Source: Methyloprofundus sedimenti (GTDB lineage: Bacteria; Pseudomonadota; Gammaproteobacteria; Methylococcales; Methylomonadaceae). From it: a DNA stretch of 64,000 bases. A program made the position numbers and the translations under genes. The notes under the pieces were generated by a model. The model was not told where the DNA came from and did not search any database. It saw only the letters and a program-made list of their open reading frames with translations. Location of the stretch: the NCBI RefSeq assembly GCF_002072955.1, contig NZ_LPUF01000003.1, forward strand, positions 496,001 through 560,000, in the 5' to 3' direction. Of the stretch, positions 1 to 9,984 are shown piece after piece; the first letter of the stretch is position 1, and the number at the start of each line of letters is the position of its first letter.

Positions 1-711
1 GGCTAATTGATGCGCTTCATCAATAATCACCACATCTGCATTGGGCAGCAATTCACCAAAACCTGTCTCTCTGATTGACCAGTCTGCACAGAGCAAATGA
101 TGATTGACGACTATTAAATGCGCATCCTGAGCTTTTTTACGCGCTTTCATTAAAAAGCATTCTGCATGTTCAGGGCATTCCTGACCTATGCAGTTCTCGC
201 GGGTCGATGTTGCCTGCCCCCAGACAGGATTGGATTCCATTACATCGGGCATATCTGAAATATCACCTGTGCGCGTGCTCTTGGACCATTTTTTAATATT
301 AGCCAGATCTGCTGCTTCTTCGCGACTAAAGCCCAGGTTTGAGTGTATAGCTAGCTCTAATCGGTAAGTACATAGATAGTTAGCGCGCCCTTTTAATAAC
401 GCGGCAGCAAATGGCACTGTCATCGCTGCGCGTATAAGCGGTACATCTTTGTTGAATAACTGATCTTGAAGATTCTTGGTTCCCGTCGAAACAATGACTT
501 TTTTACCGGATAAAATTGCCGGCACCAGATAGGCAAAGGTTTTTCCTGTCCCTGTCCCAGCCTCAACAATAACGTGCTCTTTATTTTCAATACTTTGGGC
601 GACAGCTTTTGCCATTTCCACTTGTGCCACACGCGGCAAATAGCCAGGAATCACTTTAGCTAATTTGCCGTCGGCGGCAAAAAACTCCTCAATTTGTTGT
701 TGCTGATCCAT
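1..711 (-). CDS. yoaA: ATP-dependent helicase, YoaA/DinG family (3' part beyond window)
   Basis: Superfamily 2 DNA helicase with an iron-sulfur cluster (XPD/DinG type), expected to act in DNA damage tolerance. Translated from the complement, the N-terminus MDQQQQIEEFF is followed by a Walker A motif (AGTGTGKT), cysteines of the FeS region (NYLC, ENCIGQEC, HAEC) and a DEAH box near the window edge (VVIIDEAHQLA). Only about 237 residues are inside the window; the rest lies left of position 1. Its ATG overlaps the stop of the upstream antiporter gene (TAATG), so the two are probably translationally coupled. YoaA rather than DinG is chosen on general similarity and is less certain than the family. 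Confidence 0.85.
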   Translation of the reverse strand, partial: MDQQQQIEEFFAADGKLAKVIPGYLPRVAQVEMAKAVAQSIENKEHVIVEAGTGTGKTFAYLVPAILSGKKVIVSTGTKNLQDQLFNKDVPLIRAAMTVPFAAALLKGRANYLCTYRLELAIHSNLGFSREEAADLANIKKWSKSTRTGDISDMPDVMESNPVWGQATSTRENCIGQECPEHAECFLMKARKKAQDAHLIVVNHHLLCADWSIRETGFGELLPNADVVIIDEAHQLA

Positions 712-3158
712 TATTTTGTTAATAATCCCATTTTTTGTAAACGCCCGCCCAAGACTTCATTTTCTATAGAAAATTGCAATATATTCTTAGCTGATAAACG
801 TAAACAGGTCACATAGGTTTTTGCTTCTACCGTTGCCGATCTGTTACTATTTTTTAATAAAGCCCGAATACCAATAAGTGCACCCTCACCTCGCTCTGCT
901 ACCAGTTGATTTTCACCTGCCTCATTTGCAATCCATACCTTGACCTGACCACTTAAAAGAATATACAGTGATTCGCCTACATCACCTTGATAAAAAACAG
1001 TATCTCCAGGTAAAAAATTAACATAGACAGCTTCCTGCCCCATTTTCATTAAAAAATCGACAGGGAGATTTTCAAAAAGGGGAACTCGATTAAGCCATGC
1101 ATGTCGATTAGCAAGGGGCGATGACATTTTAAAAAACGACACTTGCTCCAGTGAATCGGTCAATTTTTGGCTGATAAGCTGCAATACTTTAGCACTAATC
1201 ATCCCCTGATCATGACTTTTCTGCAGCAATTGCAATGAATAACGCAAAGCCACTTTTTGAAATACATAGGCTTCATAGCGCTGAAAAAACAAGGGGTAAT
1301 TTTCGCTAAAATAATGCAGGCGATTTTGTCGGCGTTTTAAACGTATTTGATACCCTTGCTGAATAGGCTTAATTAATTCGGCATCAAGTCCGTCTTTAAT
1401 CATCTGCTTGATTGCTTTCAAACCCTTATGCGCCATTAATACGCCAGCAATATCATGTAGGATTTTATTTGCAAAACGGCGTCTCTGATAGTGCGTTAAT
1501 AAACCTTGAGTCCACTCTTTTTCGCTCAGAGAATGGATAATAAAGCGTTCAAAATCGAGTAATAGACTAGGCTGCAGCCAGCCATTACCCTTGGCATTCA
1601 AATAATCGATACTGTGTTGCCCGTCGATACGTAAAATATCCTTAAAAGTGACCAAGGTATAATAATTAACCAATCCTATTTCATACAGATATTCAATCTC
1701 TTCTGTCTCAGCCTGCAATGCCTTTAAGTGCGCATGTCTCAGCAACTGCTGATCAGACAAGGTAATCTGAGCAATATCCAGAGTACGGTGCAACTTGGAC
1801 TCAACCGTTGATTCCATCGTGCTATCCAGTAAATGCAAGCTTGTAAATTGATGCAGAACCTTATCAACAGACTGAGTCGCTTGCTGCATAGTCTGTTTAA
1901 GTTCGGCTTGCTCGCTCTGGTTTAATAAATCCATTTTCAAAAAATGCATTAACCAGTGAATCGTAGGCGCATTAACCAGCAAGGAAACTAGCACCACACC
2001 CAATGTTAAACTTATTAATAAAGGCTTCTCTGGCATGGCTTCAGGAATAGACATAACTATTGCAATCGCTAAACCTCCTTTTAGCCCCCCCCACCACATG
2101 ATATGTCGCTCAGACCAACTGATTTGTGCTAACGAAAAGCTTCTTGTAGTCAAGGGAATTAAAACATAAACACTCACTGCACGCGCGATATAGACCGCGA
2201 TAACTACCCACAAAATAGCATGCCAAAAATCAGCCAATTGAACTATATCAACTGATAAACCAATCATAATAAACAGCAATGAATTACAGATTAAAACTAT
2301 AAATTTCCAGGTGTCATGAATGCTATCAATGGTTTGTTTTGACAGGCGACTTAAGGCTGCAATGTTTAAAGTAATCGCCGCCGCTAAAACGGACATAACT
2401 CCTGAAACATGCAGTTCATGCTCGGCAAAAATGAAACTAAAATAGGCCAGTACCAGTGATAAAACCACTGGAATACTTTGATTGCCATGAAATAAGCGCA
2501 CCAACAGTTCACTGACGATGATGCCGGTACATATTCCGACAACAATACCACCCAAAAAAACCTTAAAAAACTCCCCCGCTGCCTGCAAGCCATTTGCAAA
2601 CGAAAAGTTATCCTCTACCAGTAGCATCATTAATATATTGAATAACACAATTGCTGTGGCATCATTCATTAATGACTCGCCTTCCACCAAAACATTTAAG
2701 CGCTTTGAAACACCTAACTCTTTAAATAGAGAAATAACAGCCACGGGATCTGTGGCAGAAATCAAACTGGCGAACAGTAAAGCCACAACTAGCGGTAAGC
2801 TCAAAGACCACCACACTCCAAAACCTACAAGTGCCACAGACACCAACATACCGACAATGGCCATCATTAATATCGGGACTATATTTTTCATTAAGGCACG
2901 CGCATCTAATGACAATGCAGATTCGAAAACCAACGCGGGCAGAAAAATATACAATACTAATTCCGAGGTCAAATGAAACTGGCTGAAATGATGTAAATTC
3001 AAAATCTGCACATCATTCGCAAAATAGTTCACCGCCATGCCTAATATCACTAATAAAACGGTATAAGGGATGGGTAAATGGCGGCAGAGACTATCAGCCA
3101 TCATTGATATCACCAGTAATCCTGACATAATCAATATAATATCTGGTAAAGTCATCAA
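711..3158 (-). CDS. Na+/H+ antiporter (CPA1 family) with C-terminal cyclic-nucleotide-binding domain
   Basis: Inner-membrane monovalent cation/proton antiporter, 815 residues. The first ~400 residues hold about a dozen hydrophobic segments with the CPA1 features SATDPVAVISLFKELG and EGESLMNDATAIVLFN, whose acidic residues are the family's ion-binding positions. A long helical cytoplasmic region follows. Residues ~690-800 form a cyclic-nucleotide-binding-like domain (PGDTVFYQGDVGESLYILLSGQVKVW), suggesting gating by a nucleotide or another small ligand. Roles in pH and Na+ homeostasis follow from the family. The gene lies directly before and overlaps the helicase gene by one base. Divergent to xoxF. 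Confidence 0.88.
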   Translation of the reverse strand: MMTLPDIILIMSGLLVISMMADSLCRHLPIPYTVLLVILGMAVNYFANDVQILNLHHFSQFHLTSELVLYIFLPALVFESALSLDARALMKNIVPILMMAIVGMLVSVALVGFGVWWSLSLPLVVALLFASLISATDPVAVISLFKELGVSKRLNVLVEGESLMNDATAIVLFNILMMLLVEDNFSFANGLQAAGEFFKVFLGGIVVGICTGIIVSELLVRLFHGNQSIPVVLSLVLAYFSFIFAEHELHVSGVMSVLAAAITLNIAALSRLSKQTIDSIHDTWKFIVLICNSLLFIMIGLSVDIVQLADFWHAILWVVIAVYIARAVSVYVLIPLTTRSFSLAQISWSERHIMWWGGLKGGLAIAIVMSIPEAMPEKPLLISLTLGVVLVSLLVNAPTIHWLMHFLKMDLLNQSEQAELKQTMQQATQSVDKVLHQFTSLHLLDSTMESTVESKLHRTLDIAQITLSDQQLLRHAHLKALQAETEEIEYLYEIGLVNYYTLVTFKDILRIDGQHSIDYLNAKGNGWLQPSLLLDFERFIIHSLSEKEWTQGLLTHYQRRRFANKILHDIAGVLMAHKGLKAIKQMIKDGLDAELIKPIQQGYQIRLKRRQNRLHYFSENYPLFFQRYEAYVFQKVALRYSLQLLQKSHDQGMISAKVLQLISQKLTDSLEQVSFFKMSSPLANRHAWLNRVPLFENLPVDFLMKMGQEAVYVNFLPGDTVFYQGDVGESLYILLSGQVKVWIANEAGENQLVAERGEGALIGIRALLKNSNRSATVEAKTYVTCLRLSAKNILQFSIENEVLGGRLQKMGLLTK

Positions 3159-3475
3159 TTAGTATCCCATCGATCTGTCATAATAATGTCATCTAAATAA
3201 TTCTGTTCAAAAGGAAAATTATGCCGTAATAAATGATGCTTTACCAATAACTTACACTGATTTCGTAATAAGCAATCAAGTTTAACCCTCACAATCATCT
3301 AAGTTATAAGTTGACTTTTACCTCAAAATCATTAAATTTAATAGGCCGAAGTGATTGGAATAACCCGTAGCTCGGGATCAAAATAACATTACTTCGTTTA
3401 AGCTTAAAACTAATATTAGTCTTAACAACAACAAACACGGATCTATTTTTTAAATAGAATCTTTGGAGGAATTAT
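3159..3475. promoter_or_regulatory. Divergent control region of antiporter and xoxF
   Basis: AT-rich 317-bp gap between the divergent antiporter and xoxF genes, so it should hold both promoters. It contains a perfect 12-bp palindrome ACTAATATTAGT at 3409-3420 in the xoxF leader and a very strong ribosome binding site (GGAGGA, 3465-3470) six bases from the xoxF ATG, fitting a highly expressed protein. No gene is seen. I could not assign -35/-10 boxes with confidence. Confidence 0.5.
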
Positions 3476-5329
3476 ATGAAGAAGCCTTTAAAACGCTTAC
3501 TACTTGCTTCAACTGTAGCAGCTTTACTTGCAACGCCTTTTATTACATCTGCAAATAGTGGTGTTGAGAAATTAACCAGCAACCCTGCTAACTGGGCAAC
3601 TTGGGGTGGCAACTACGCAGGTACGCGTTATAGTGAATTGGATCAGATCAACGCCAATAATGTTAAAAATCTGCAGCCAGCATGGTCTTTTTCTACAGGT
3701 GTATTACGTGGACACGAAGGTGGCCCATTAGTCATTGACGATGTTATCTATATCCATACACCTTTCCCTAATACAGTTTATGCGATTGATCAAGCAACAC
3801 AAGCTGTTATCTGGGAATATACGCCAACGATGGATGCAGACGTTACTATCCCGGTTATGTGCTGTGATACGGTTAACCGTGGGCTAGCTTATGGTGATGG
3901 TAAAATCTTCCTGCAACAATCTGATACTGTTTTAACTGCTTTAGATGCTAAATCGGGTAAACGTATTTGGAGTGTACAAAATGGTGATCCTAAATTAGGG
4001 ATGACTAACACTCAAGCCCCTTTAGTTGTTAAAGACAAAGTTATCACAGGTATTTCTGGTGGTGAATTTGGAGTACGTGGTTTCTTGGCTGCTTATGATA
4101 TCAAATCAGGTCAATTGGTATGGAAAGGCTATAGTATGGGTCCTGATGGCGATACTATTATGGATCCTAAAAAATCAACAACCTGGAAAGATGGCAAAGT
4201 TACCCCTGTTGGTAAAAACTCAGGTACTAACACCTGGGAAGGCGACCAATGGAAAATCGGTGGTGGTACTACTTGGGGCTGGTTCAGTTATGACCCTGAA
4301 CTAAATCTAGTGTATTACGGATCAGGTAACCCTTCTACATGGAACCCTGTACAACGCCCTGGCGACAACAAATGGTCCATGTCTTTATGGGCACGTGATG
4401 CTGACACGGGTGAAGTTAAGTGGGTTTATCAAATGACTCCACATGATGAGTGGGATTATGACGGTATCAACGAAACTGTTTTAGTTGATCAAAAAGTTAA
4501 AGGTGCAATGCGCAAAACTATCGTGCATTTTGACCGTAATGGTTTTGGTTACACATTAGACCGTGTTACTGGTGAATTGTTAGTTGCTGAAAAATTTGAT
4601 AAATCAGTTAACTGGGCAACACATATTGATATGAAATCAGGTCGTCCAGTATTGGATCTTAAATACAGTACAGAAGCTAATGGTGAAGACGTTAATACTG
4701 TAGGCACATGCCCTGCAGCATTAGGTGCTAAAAACCAGCAGCCTGTTTCATTTTCTCCTAAAACTGGCCTATTCTATATCTCAGGTAACCACCTATGTAT
4801 GGAATACGAACCATTTGAAGTTTCATATACTGCGGGTCAGCCTTATGTAGGAGCAACTTTAAGCATGATGCCGGCAGGTGCGGACGTACTTACAGGCAAA
4901 CCGGATGGTACAACTAACCTGGGACAGTTCACTGCTTTTGATGCAACTACAGGTAAAATTGCCTGGTCTAACAAAGAAACATTCTCTGTTTGGTCTGGCT
5001 CACTTGCAACTGCTGGTGATGTAGTTTTCTACGGTACATTAGAAGGTTACTTAAAAGCTGTTGATGCAAAAACAGGTAAAGAATTATATAAATTCAAAAC
5101 ACCTTCAGGCATCATCGGTAACGTAAATACCTGGTCTTACAAAGGTAAGCAATATGTGGGTGTACTTTCAGGTATCGGCGGATGGGCTGGTATTGGTATC
5201 GCTGCGGGACTTGATTCAGGTGAATCTGATTCAAACTCTGAAGGCCTAGGTGCGGTAGGAGCATACAGAAGCTTAAGCTCTTTTACTAAATTAGGTGGTG
5301 TATTTACTGTATTCGCACTACCTAACTAA
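3476..5329 (+). CDS. xoxF: Lanthanide-dependent methanol dehydrogenase XoxF
   Basis: Periplasmic PQQ-dependent methanol dehydrogenase large subunit, 617 residues, the usual family length. Residues 1-26 are a signal peptide ending in ITSA. The adjacent-cysteine pair that faces PQQ is C129-C130 (VMCCDTV). The catalytic Asp is D327 and the extra Asp two residues later, D329, in DEWDYDGIN is the lanthanide-coordinating residue typical of XoxF; calcium-type MxaF has Ala there. W-rich propeller repeats run throughout. Transcription ends at a strong hairpin just downstream and xoxJ follows. No mxaF, and no xoxG cytochrome, is in the window, so the electron acceptor gene must lie elsewhere. Confidence 0.96.
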   Translation: MKKPLKRLLLASTVAALLATPFITSANSGVEKLTSNPANWATWGGNYAGTRYSELDQINANNVKNLQPAWSFSTGVLRGHEGGPLVIDDVIYIHTPFPNTVYAIDQATQAVIWEYTPTMDADVTIPVMCCDTVNRGLAYGDGKIFLQQSDTVLTALDAKSGKRIWSVQNGDPKLGMTNTQAPLVVKDKVITGISGGEFGVRGFLAAYDIKSGQLVWKGYSMGPDGDTIMDPKKSTTWKDGKVTPVGKNSGTNTWEGDQWKIGGGTTWGWFSYDPELNLVYYGSGNPSTWNPVQRPGDNKWSMSLWARDADTGEVKWVYQMTPHDEWDYDGINETVLVDQKVKGAMRKTIVHFDRNGFGYTLDRVTGELLVAEKFDKSVNWATHIDMKSGRPVLDLKYSTEANGEDVNTVGTCPAALGAKNQQPVSFSPKTGLFYISGNHLCMEYEPFEVSYTAGQPYVGATLSMMPAGADVLTGKPDGTTNLGQFTAFDATTGKIAWSNKETFSVWSGSLATAGDVVFYGTLEGYLKAVDAKTGKELYKFKTPSGIIGNVNTWSYKGKQYVGVLSGIGGWAGIGIAAGLDSGESDSNSEGLGAVGAYRSLSSFTKLGGVFTVFALPN

Positions 5330-5360
5330 GATAATCTGTCTTTTAGATTAACTTAAACCT

Positions 5361-5397
5361 AAAAAGCCCCGGCTAATATTTTAGCCGGGGCTTTTTT
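5361..5397 (+). terminator. Rho-independent terminator after xoxF
   Basis: A 16-bp perfect stem, AAAAAGCCCCGGCTAA pairing with TTAGCCGGGGCTTTTT across a 4-base loop, followed by a T run. It starts 32 bases after the xoxF stop, and should separate most xoxF transcripts from xoxJ. The A/T tracts on both sides make it potentially bidirectional. Confidence 0.92.
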
Positions 5398-5487
5398 GTT
5401 TATGCTGTAGGGTATATTATGTATCTACTTATGTTTAACGGTATGCAATGCATATCCTACACATCCTACTTTAATTTAAGATTACTC

Positions 5488-6342
5488 ATGTTAGCCATAC
5501 AATCATCTAAATCACTGCTTTCTGCTTTAATATTAAGTGCAGTAGCGTTTTCCAGCCACGCAACCGAAAAATTTCGAGTGTGTGCCGATCCATTGAACCC
5601 TCCCTATTCAAGCAAGAAACAAGACGGTTATGAAAATAAAATTGCTGAACTGTTTGCTAAACAACTAGATCAGGAAGTCGAATATTTCTGGTTTCCTCAG
5701 CGCATTGGCTTTGTACGCAACACCTTAAAAGCGACTATTGGTGATACTGAACAATATAAATGCGATGTCATTATGGGCGTACCAGCAGGTTTTGACTTTA
5801 CCGCAACAACAGATTCTTATTATCATTCAACATATGTTTTGCTGATTGCTAAAGGTCGTGGCTGGGATAATATTACTATTCCAGAACAACTCAGATCACT
5901 CCCGCTTGCTAAGCAAGAACGTTTAAAAATAGCCATGTTTGACCGCGGACCAGGAACTGCCTGGTTACAACAAAGCGGATTATTAGACCAAGGGGTTCCC
6001 TACCAGACCATGACCGGTGACAGTGAAAACAACACGGCCATGATGATAAAAAAGGAATTACAGGCGGGTAATATTGATATGGTCATTTTATGGGGACCTA
6101 TGGCTGCTTATATCGTCTCTCAACAGCCTGATGCCTATAAAATGCTGCCGATGAAATCAACTCTAAATCTGAAATTTGATTATTCTATGGCGATGGGTGT
6201 GCGTTATGGCGATAACGAGCGTAAAGCTCAGCTAAATGCATTAATCAACAAAAACCAGCAGCAAATCAATACAATTCTGCAAAGCTACCATGTGCCTTTA
6301 TTGCCCATTCCCGAGAAAAAAGCAGACAAGGATGATGATTAA
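5488..6342 (+). CDS. xoxJ: Periplasmic solute-binding-like protein XoxJ
   Basis: Quinoprotein-dehydrogenase-associated periplasmic binding protein, homologous in type to MxaJ/XoxJ and proposed to help activate or mature the methanol dehydrogenase. The frame is open from 5419, but the ATG at 5488 gives a clean signal peptide (MLAIQSSKSLLSALILSAVAFSSHA) and is preferred; the mature form then begins TEKFRVCADPLNPPYSS, the classic start of this family. About 284 residues from that start. It lies just after xoxF on the same strand but beyond the terminator, so it may have its own promoter or depend on read-through. XoxG is not next to it. Confidence 0.88.
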   Translation: MLAIQSSKSLLSALILSAVAFSSHATEKFRVCADPLNPPYSSKKQDGYENKIAELFAKQLDQEVEYFWFPQRIGFVRNTLKATIGDTEQYKCDVIMGVPAGFDFTATTDSYYHSTYVLLIAKGRGWDNITIPEQLRSLPLAKQERLKIAMFDRGPGTAWLQQSGLLDQGVPYQTMTGDSENNTAMMIKKELQAGNIDMVILWGPMAAYIVSQQPDAYKMLPMKSTLNLKFDYSMAMGVRYGDNERKAQLNALINKNQQQINTILQSYHVPLLPIPEKKADKDDD

Positions 6343-6361
6343 ATTACAGAGCCTTTGAGGT

Positions 6362-6416
6362 GTACCGGCTTTAGCCTACACAGATAACAGTACAATATGT
6401 TGTGCAGGCTAAAGGC
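6362..6416. repeat. Inverted repeat between xoxJ and UPF0182 gene
   Basis: GGCTTTAGCCTACACA on the left faces TGTGCAGGCTAAAGGC on the right, forming a long imperfect stem between two convergent genes. It may end transcription from either side although there is no strong T tract. The core (CTTTAGCC) resembles the other REP-like hairpins noted near 24780 and 54550. Confidence 0.5.
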
Positions 6417-6447
6417 TTCCCCGGAAAAAACCTACTCTCGCAACCAT

Positions 6448-9042
6448 TTAATCAGCGGATGTTGAGATAGGCTCTATCCTCCCTTGCGCGGCCATTATTT
6501 TTTTCTGCAATTTCTCAAAAGCCTGAGTCAGGGAATCTGCTATTTCCGTATGCCGACCCAGCGCTACAAGCACCTTCACCAGCGTAGGAAAACCCTCTGC
6601 CGAACTCGATTGTAAATACAAAGGCTGAATATAAAGTAAAGTATGCTCTACGAACACAATAATCATCCTTCCTCGAATAACTTTAGAGCCATGCTGATTC
6701 CACAAACTAAACTGCCTTGAAATATCTGGATTTTGATTCATTAATGCACTGACCTGTGCAGGCCCTTCTACTTGAACATCTTGAGGAAACTTATAGATAA
6801 AAATATCATCCTGATAATGCTCATTACAATGCTCAGCTTTTAAACAACCTGCAATAGCAATCGAATATAAATTATCCAGCCCTAAAGGCGAAAAGAGATT
6901 AACAGCAATAAATTTTTGACTCTCTACAGCTTTAGTTTTTTCCTGCTCTTCAATATCAAGAGTCAAATAATAAGGCTGCCCCGGTTTATCACCTATATGA
7001 GAAAACTCTAAAGCCGCACTTTGTTGATAAAATATGACTGGGTCTGTTTGATGAAAACGTGCATATAAGCGCATTTGCAAAGCGAACCAGGCTATAGTGT
7101 ATCTAAAATGCTTGATAAAAGGCTTTGGCACCTGCGCAAACTCTTTAAACAAGCCAGGATAAAGTCGTTGATAGGTTTTAATTAATGGATCTTTACTATC
7201 AACCACATAAAAATCAACAGATCCGTTATATGCGTCAATAATAATTTTGACGGAATTCCGGGCGTAATTAAATTTTTCCGCTGTTGTACCTGGCTCTGAG
7301 TCTTCCAGAGTCACTGGTTGAACTAATGGGTAAAGCCTAGATGTGGTATAGGCATCAACTATCCAGTATATTTTATGATCGATCAAGACTGGATAGGGAT
7401 CGTTATCCAGCATTAAAAAAGGTGCAATCTCTTTAATACGCTGATAAATATTACGCCTAACGAGTATACGGCTATCGTTGTTTATGCCCGCAGAAAAAAA
7501 CAAACGCTCATCTTTAAAGAATATTGAGACCACTGCTTTAGCAAATAAAGATGATAACGGCAGACCACCCGTTCCTTGATAATCAGTGCTCATGTCACCT
7601 GATATTCTATTTTCAGGCTTTAATGATTCACTATTGGGTACCACCGCATATTTTGATTTTGCCAGCCCATAATAGATCTCAGGTCGATCTATACGTAATT
7701 TATCAAACTTTACATCCTGCCCAAAGTCACTGATTAACCATTGCATGGGTTTATTTGCTTGTTGATCGGAAGGCAACATAAGCATGCCATAACCATGCGT
7801 ATAAACAAGATGTCGGTTACGCCAGTTTTGTGCCTCAACAGCAAGACCCTGATAATCAATTTCTCGAGCAGCAATATTCACTTGTTGATTTTTACCCCCT
7901 AACTTATAACGATCTGCAGCAATTTGATAAAAACTAAAATATGGCCGAATACTTTGTAATTGCTCAAAAGCAGAAAGTAATAGATCATTATCCCATAGTG
8001 GAATATTGTCTAATTCGCTAGTGATTTCTTTACTTATAGAGGCCGTTAAAGTGGGAACTACCGGATAATTTTTTACCGTGATATCATCAAAATTAAACGC
8101 ATCAGCAGTAGCTTTAATATGGCGCTGAATATATTTAGCTTCCGCCTGAACCGGATTGGAGCTAACATAATAATCATCAATCAGATTTGGTATGACATCC
8201 GCCTGTTTAAGAGTCAATACTAGCAAGTAAGCAAGCCCAAAACCCATAGCAAGTTTATATTTTTGCCCGCTATACAGACTATAAATAGCGGCCACAGCTG
8301 TTCCTAAAAACAAGATAAAACTTAAAATAATGAGTGGTAATTGATGATTCATTTCCACAAACCCTGGCCCGAAAAAAACAGGTAAATGCCTGTCTTCATA
8401 CAGCAATTCAATCCGTTCTAAAGCGATAGACCAGATTTGCAGAAAAATCAAAATCGCAACTAATATGGCAATATGTAATTTGGCCGCAGCAGGAAATTCC
8501 TGTAGCTTCTGTTTATGTTTCTTATAAAACACCAGATACAAACAACTAAGCAGCGCTATTAATACGGCAAAAATCCAAAGTAATTCTTTTTGTATCAGTG
8601 CATAGACAGGATAGGAAAAAAAATAGTAACTGATATCTTTAGCGTAGACCGGGTCAACAAGCTCGGATTTAGCGCCAAAATAATATAATAGAAAACTTTC
8701 CCAATGAGTATAAACTGGAATTAATAGCGGTATAACCAGCAAAAAAGATATCAGCCATAATAACTTTTTATTGCTTTGCAAAAATGCTAACAGACCTTTA
8801 TTATCACTTTCCTTATGTAGTGATAATGCGCGTGGCATATAGGAAAAATTTAAGTAAACAAGATTTGTTAAAAGAATAGTCGTGCCAATTTTTACCAGCC
8901 ACTCATAACTTTCCCGCAGAATAAAATAAGTGCCCAGATTCAAAGAGCGAAACCACCAGAATTCCATTAAAAACTCAGCAGTAAGATAAGCACACAGCCC
9001 GACTATCAGCAGCGCAACTATTAATTTAAACAATAATTTCAT
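6448..9042 (-). CDS. UPF0182 family integral membrane protein
   Basis: 864-residue protein of the UPF0182 (COG1615) family, whose function is unknown. The first ~300 residues contain about seven hydrophobic segments; the remainder is a large soluble domain with family-like stretches such as MSTDYQGTGGLPLSSLFAK and GRMIIVFVEHTLLYIQPLYLQ. Length matches the family. It is followed upstream on the same strand by the cyclophilin gene, with only three bases between the cyclophilin stop and this start, so the two form a likely operon. No function is claimed. Confidence 0.85.
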   Translation of the reverse strand: MKLLFKLIVALLIVGLCAYLTAEFLMEFWWFRSLNLGTYFILRESYEWLVKIGTTILLTNLVYLNFSYMPRALSLHKESDNKGLLAFLQSNKKLLWLISFLLVIPLLIPVYTHWESFLLYYFGAKSELVDPVYAKDISYYFFSYPVYALIQKELLWIFAVLIALLSCLYLVFYKKHKQKLQEFPAAAKLHIAILVAILIFLQIWSIALERIELLYEDRHLPVFFGPGFVEMNHQLPLIILSFILFLGTAVAAIYSLYSGQKYKLAMGFGLAYLLVLTLKQADVIPNLIDDYYVSSNPVQAEAKYIQRHIKATADAFNFDDITVKNYPVVPTLTASISKEITSELDNIPLWDNDLLLSAFEQLQSIRPYFSFYQIAADRYKLGGKNQQVNIAAREIDYQGLAVEAQNWRNRHLVYTHGYGMLMLPSDQQANKPMQWLISDFGQDVKFDKLRIDRPEIYYGLAKSKYAVVPNSESLKPENRISGDMSTDYQGTGGLPLSSLFAKAVVSIFFKDERLFFSAGINNDSRILVRRNIYQRIKEIAPFLMLDNDPYPVLIDHKIYWIVDAYTTSRLYPLVQPVTLEDSEPGTTAEKFNYARNSVKIIIDAYNGSVDFYVVDSKDPLIKTYQRLYPGLFKEFAQVPKPFIKHFRYTIAWFALQMRLYARFHQTDPVIFYQQSAALEFSHIGDKPGQPYYLTLDIEEQEKTKAVESQKFIAVNLFSPLGLDNLYSIAIAGCLKAEHCNEHYQDDIFIYKFPQDVQVEGPAQVSALMNQNPDISRQFSLWNQHGSKVIRGRMIIVFVEHTLLYIQPLYLQSSSAEGFPTLVKVLVALGRHTEIADSLTQAFEKLQKKIMAAQGRIEPISTSAD

Positions 9043-9045
9043 AAT

Positions 9046-9984
9046 TTATTCCAAAATAAAATCAACACTGATTTGCGCGATATTTGAGCGTAAACTATGC
9101 ATCAAGTCTTCTATCCCCGCACCCGGTTTATTAAAAACAGCCAGCAAAGCGTATTCTCCGGTCAGGCCTTGTGGTAGCGTAAAATTTAATACCGGGTGGC
9201 TTATTTCATTCACAGGAACTAACTCTTTAAACACGGCAGGCGCAGATGAAAATCCCTTCTCGGTTATATATAATATAAGACCATCACCGCTCAATACAGC
9301 AACCCATAAATCCAGTACTTCAAGCCTGTGCATTGTTTCTTCAAGCCGCACTCGAACGACTTCACCCGCAGTATAAACAGCATTTAAAGGTACAAACTCT
9401 AACTGCCCTGTACGCGGGCGCATGGCCTCGATAATAATTGGGTGTTCCGGCACATTGCGTATTAACCCTGCTTCAGTGGGAACTGACTCTGTCGCCACTG
9501 CACTAATAGTATCAACCACCTGCATACCCTGGATAACTTTGCCAAAAACAGCATAACCTAAGTTATCAAAAGATAAATTATCCACTGTATTAATAAAAAA
9601 TTGTGATCTGGCGCTATCCGGGTTACTAAGCCGCGCCATTGCAATGCTACCACGTATATTTTGCAAACCCTCACCCAGCTCTAAAGCAATAGGCTCATGA
9701 TTTTCTTTTAATTCCAGGGAGACAGAGTACCCTCCCCCCTGTATCAGAAAGTTATCAATGACCCGATGAAACAAAGTATCGTCATAAAAACCTTCACCGA
9801 CATAAGTTAAAAAATTTTGCGTAGTGAGCGGGGCCTTATCTGCGGCTAATTCTACTGTAATCAATCCTTGAGTAGTTTGAATATCAACAATGGGATTAGC
9901 AGATGCAAAAGAGATCAAGGGGCTACACGCAATAACTAGCGCAATAACATTGAGATAATGATTAAAGGGAGATTTTTTTAACAT
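9046..9984 (-). CDS. Periplasmic cyclophilin-type peptidyl-prolyl isomerase with extra C-terminal domain
   Basis: 312 residues: an N-terminal signal sequence (to about FASA, residue 29), a cyclophilin domain at roughly 30-185 with GFYDDTLFHRVIDNFLIQGG, SIAMARLSNPDSARSQFFIN and YAVFGKVIQGMQVVD, and a ~120-residue C-terminal part that looks beta-rich and is not part of a standard cyclophilin. The fold catalyses cis-trans prolyl isomerisation, here probably in the periplasm. It is the first gene of a two-gene unit with the UPF0182 gene. The C-terminal domain is unassigned. Confidence 0.88.
   Translation of the reverse strand: MLKKSPFNHYLNVIALVIACSPLISFASANPIVDIQTTQGLITVELAADKAPLTTQNFLTYVGEGFYDDTLFHRVIDNFLIQGGGYSVSLELKENHEPIALELGEGLQNIRGSIAMARLSNPDSARSQFFINTVDNLSFDNLGYAVFGKVIQGMQVVDTISAVATESVPTEAGLIRNVPEHPIIIEAMRPRTGQLEFVPLNAVYTAGEVVRVRLEETMHRLEVLDLWVAVLSGDGLILYITEKGFSSAPAVFKELVPVNEISHPVLNFTLPQGLTGEYALLAVFNKPGAGIEDLMHSLRSNIAQISVDFILE

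Noticed and set aside
2518-2976. Open frame of 152 residues on the plus strand
   Set aside because: It is antisense to the antiporter gene, has no family match and is rich in residues from reverse reading of hydrophobic codons.
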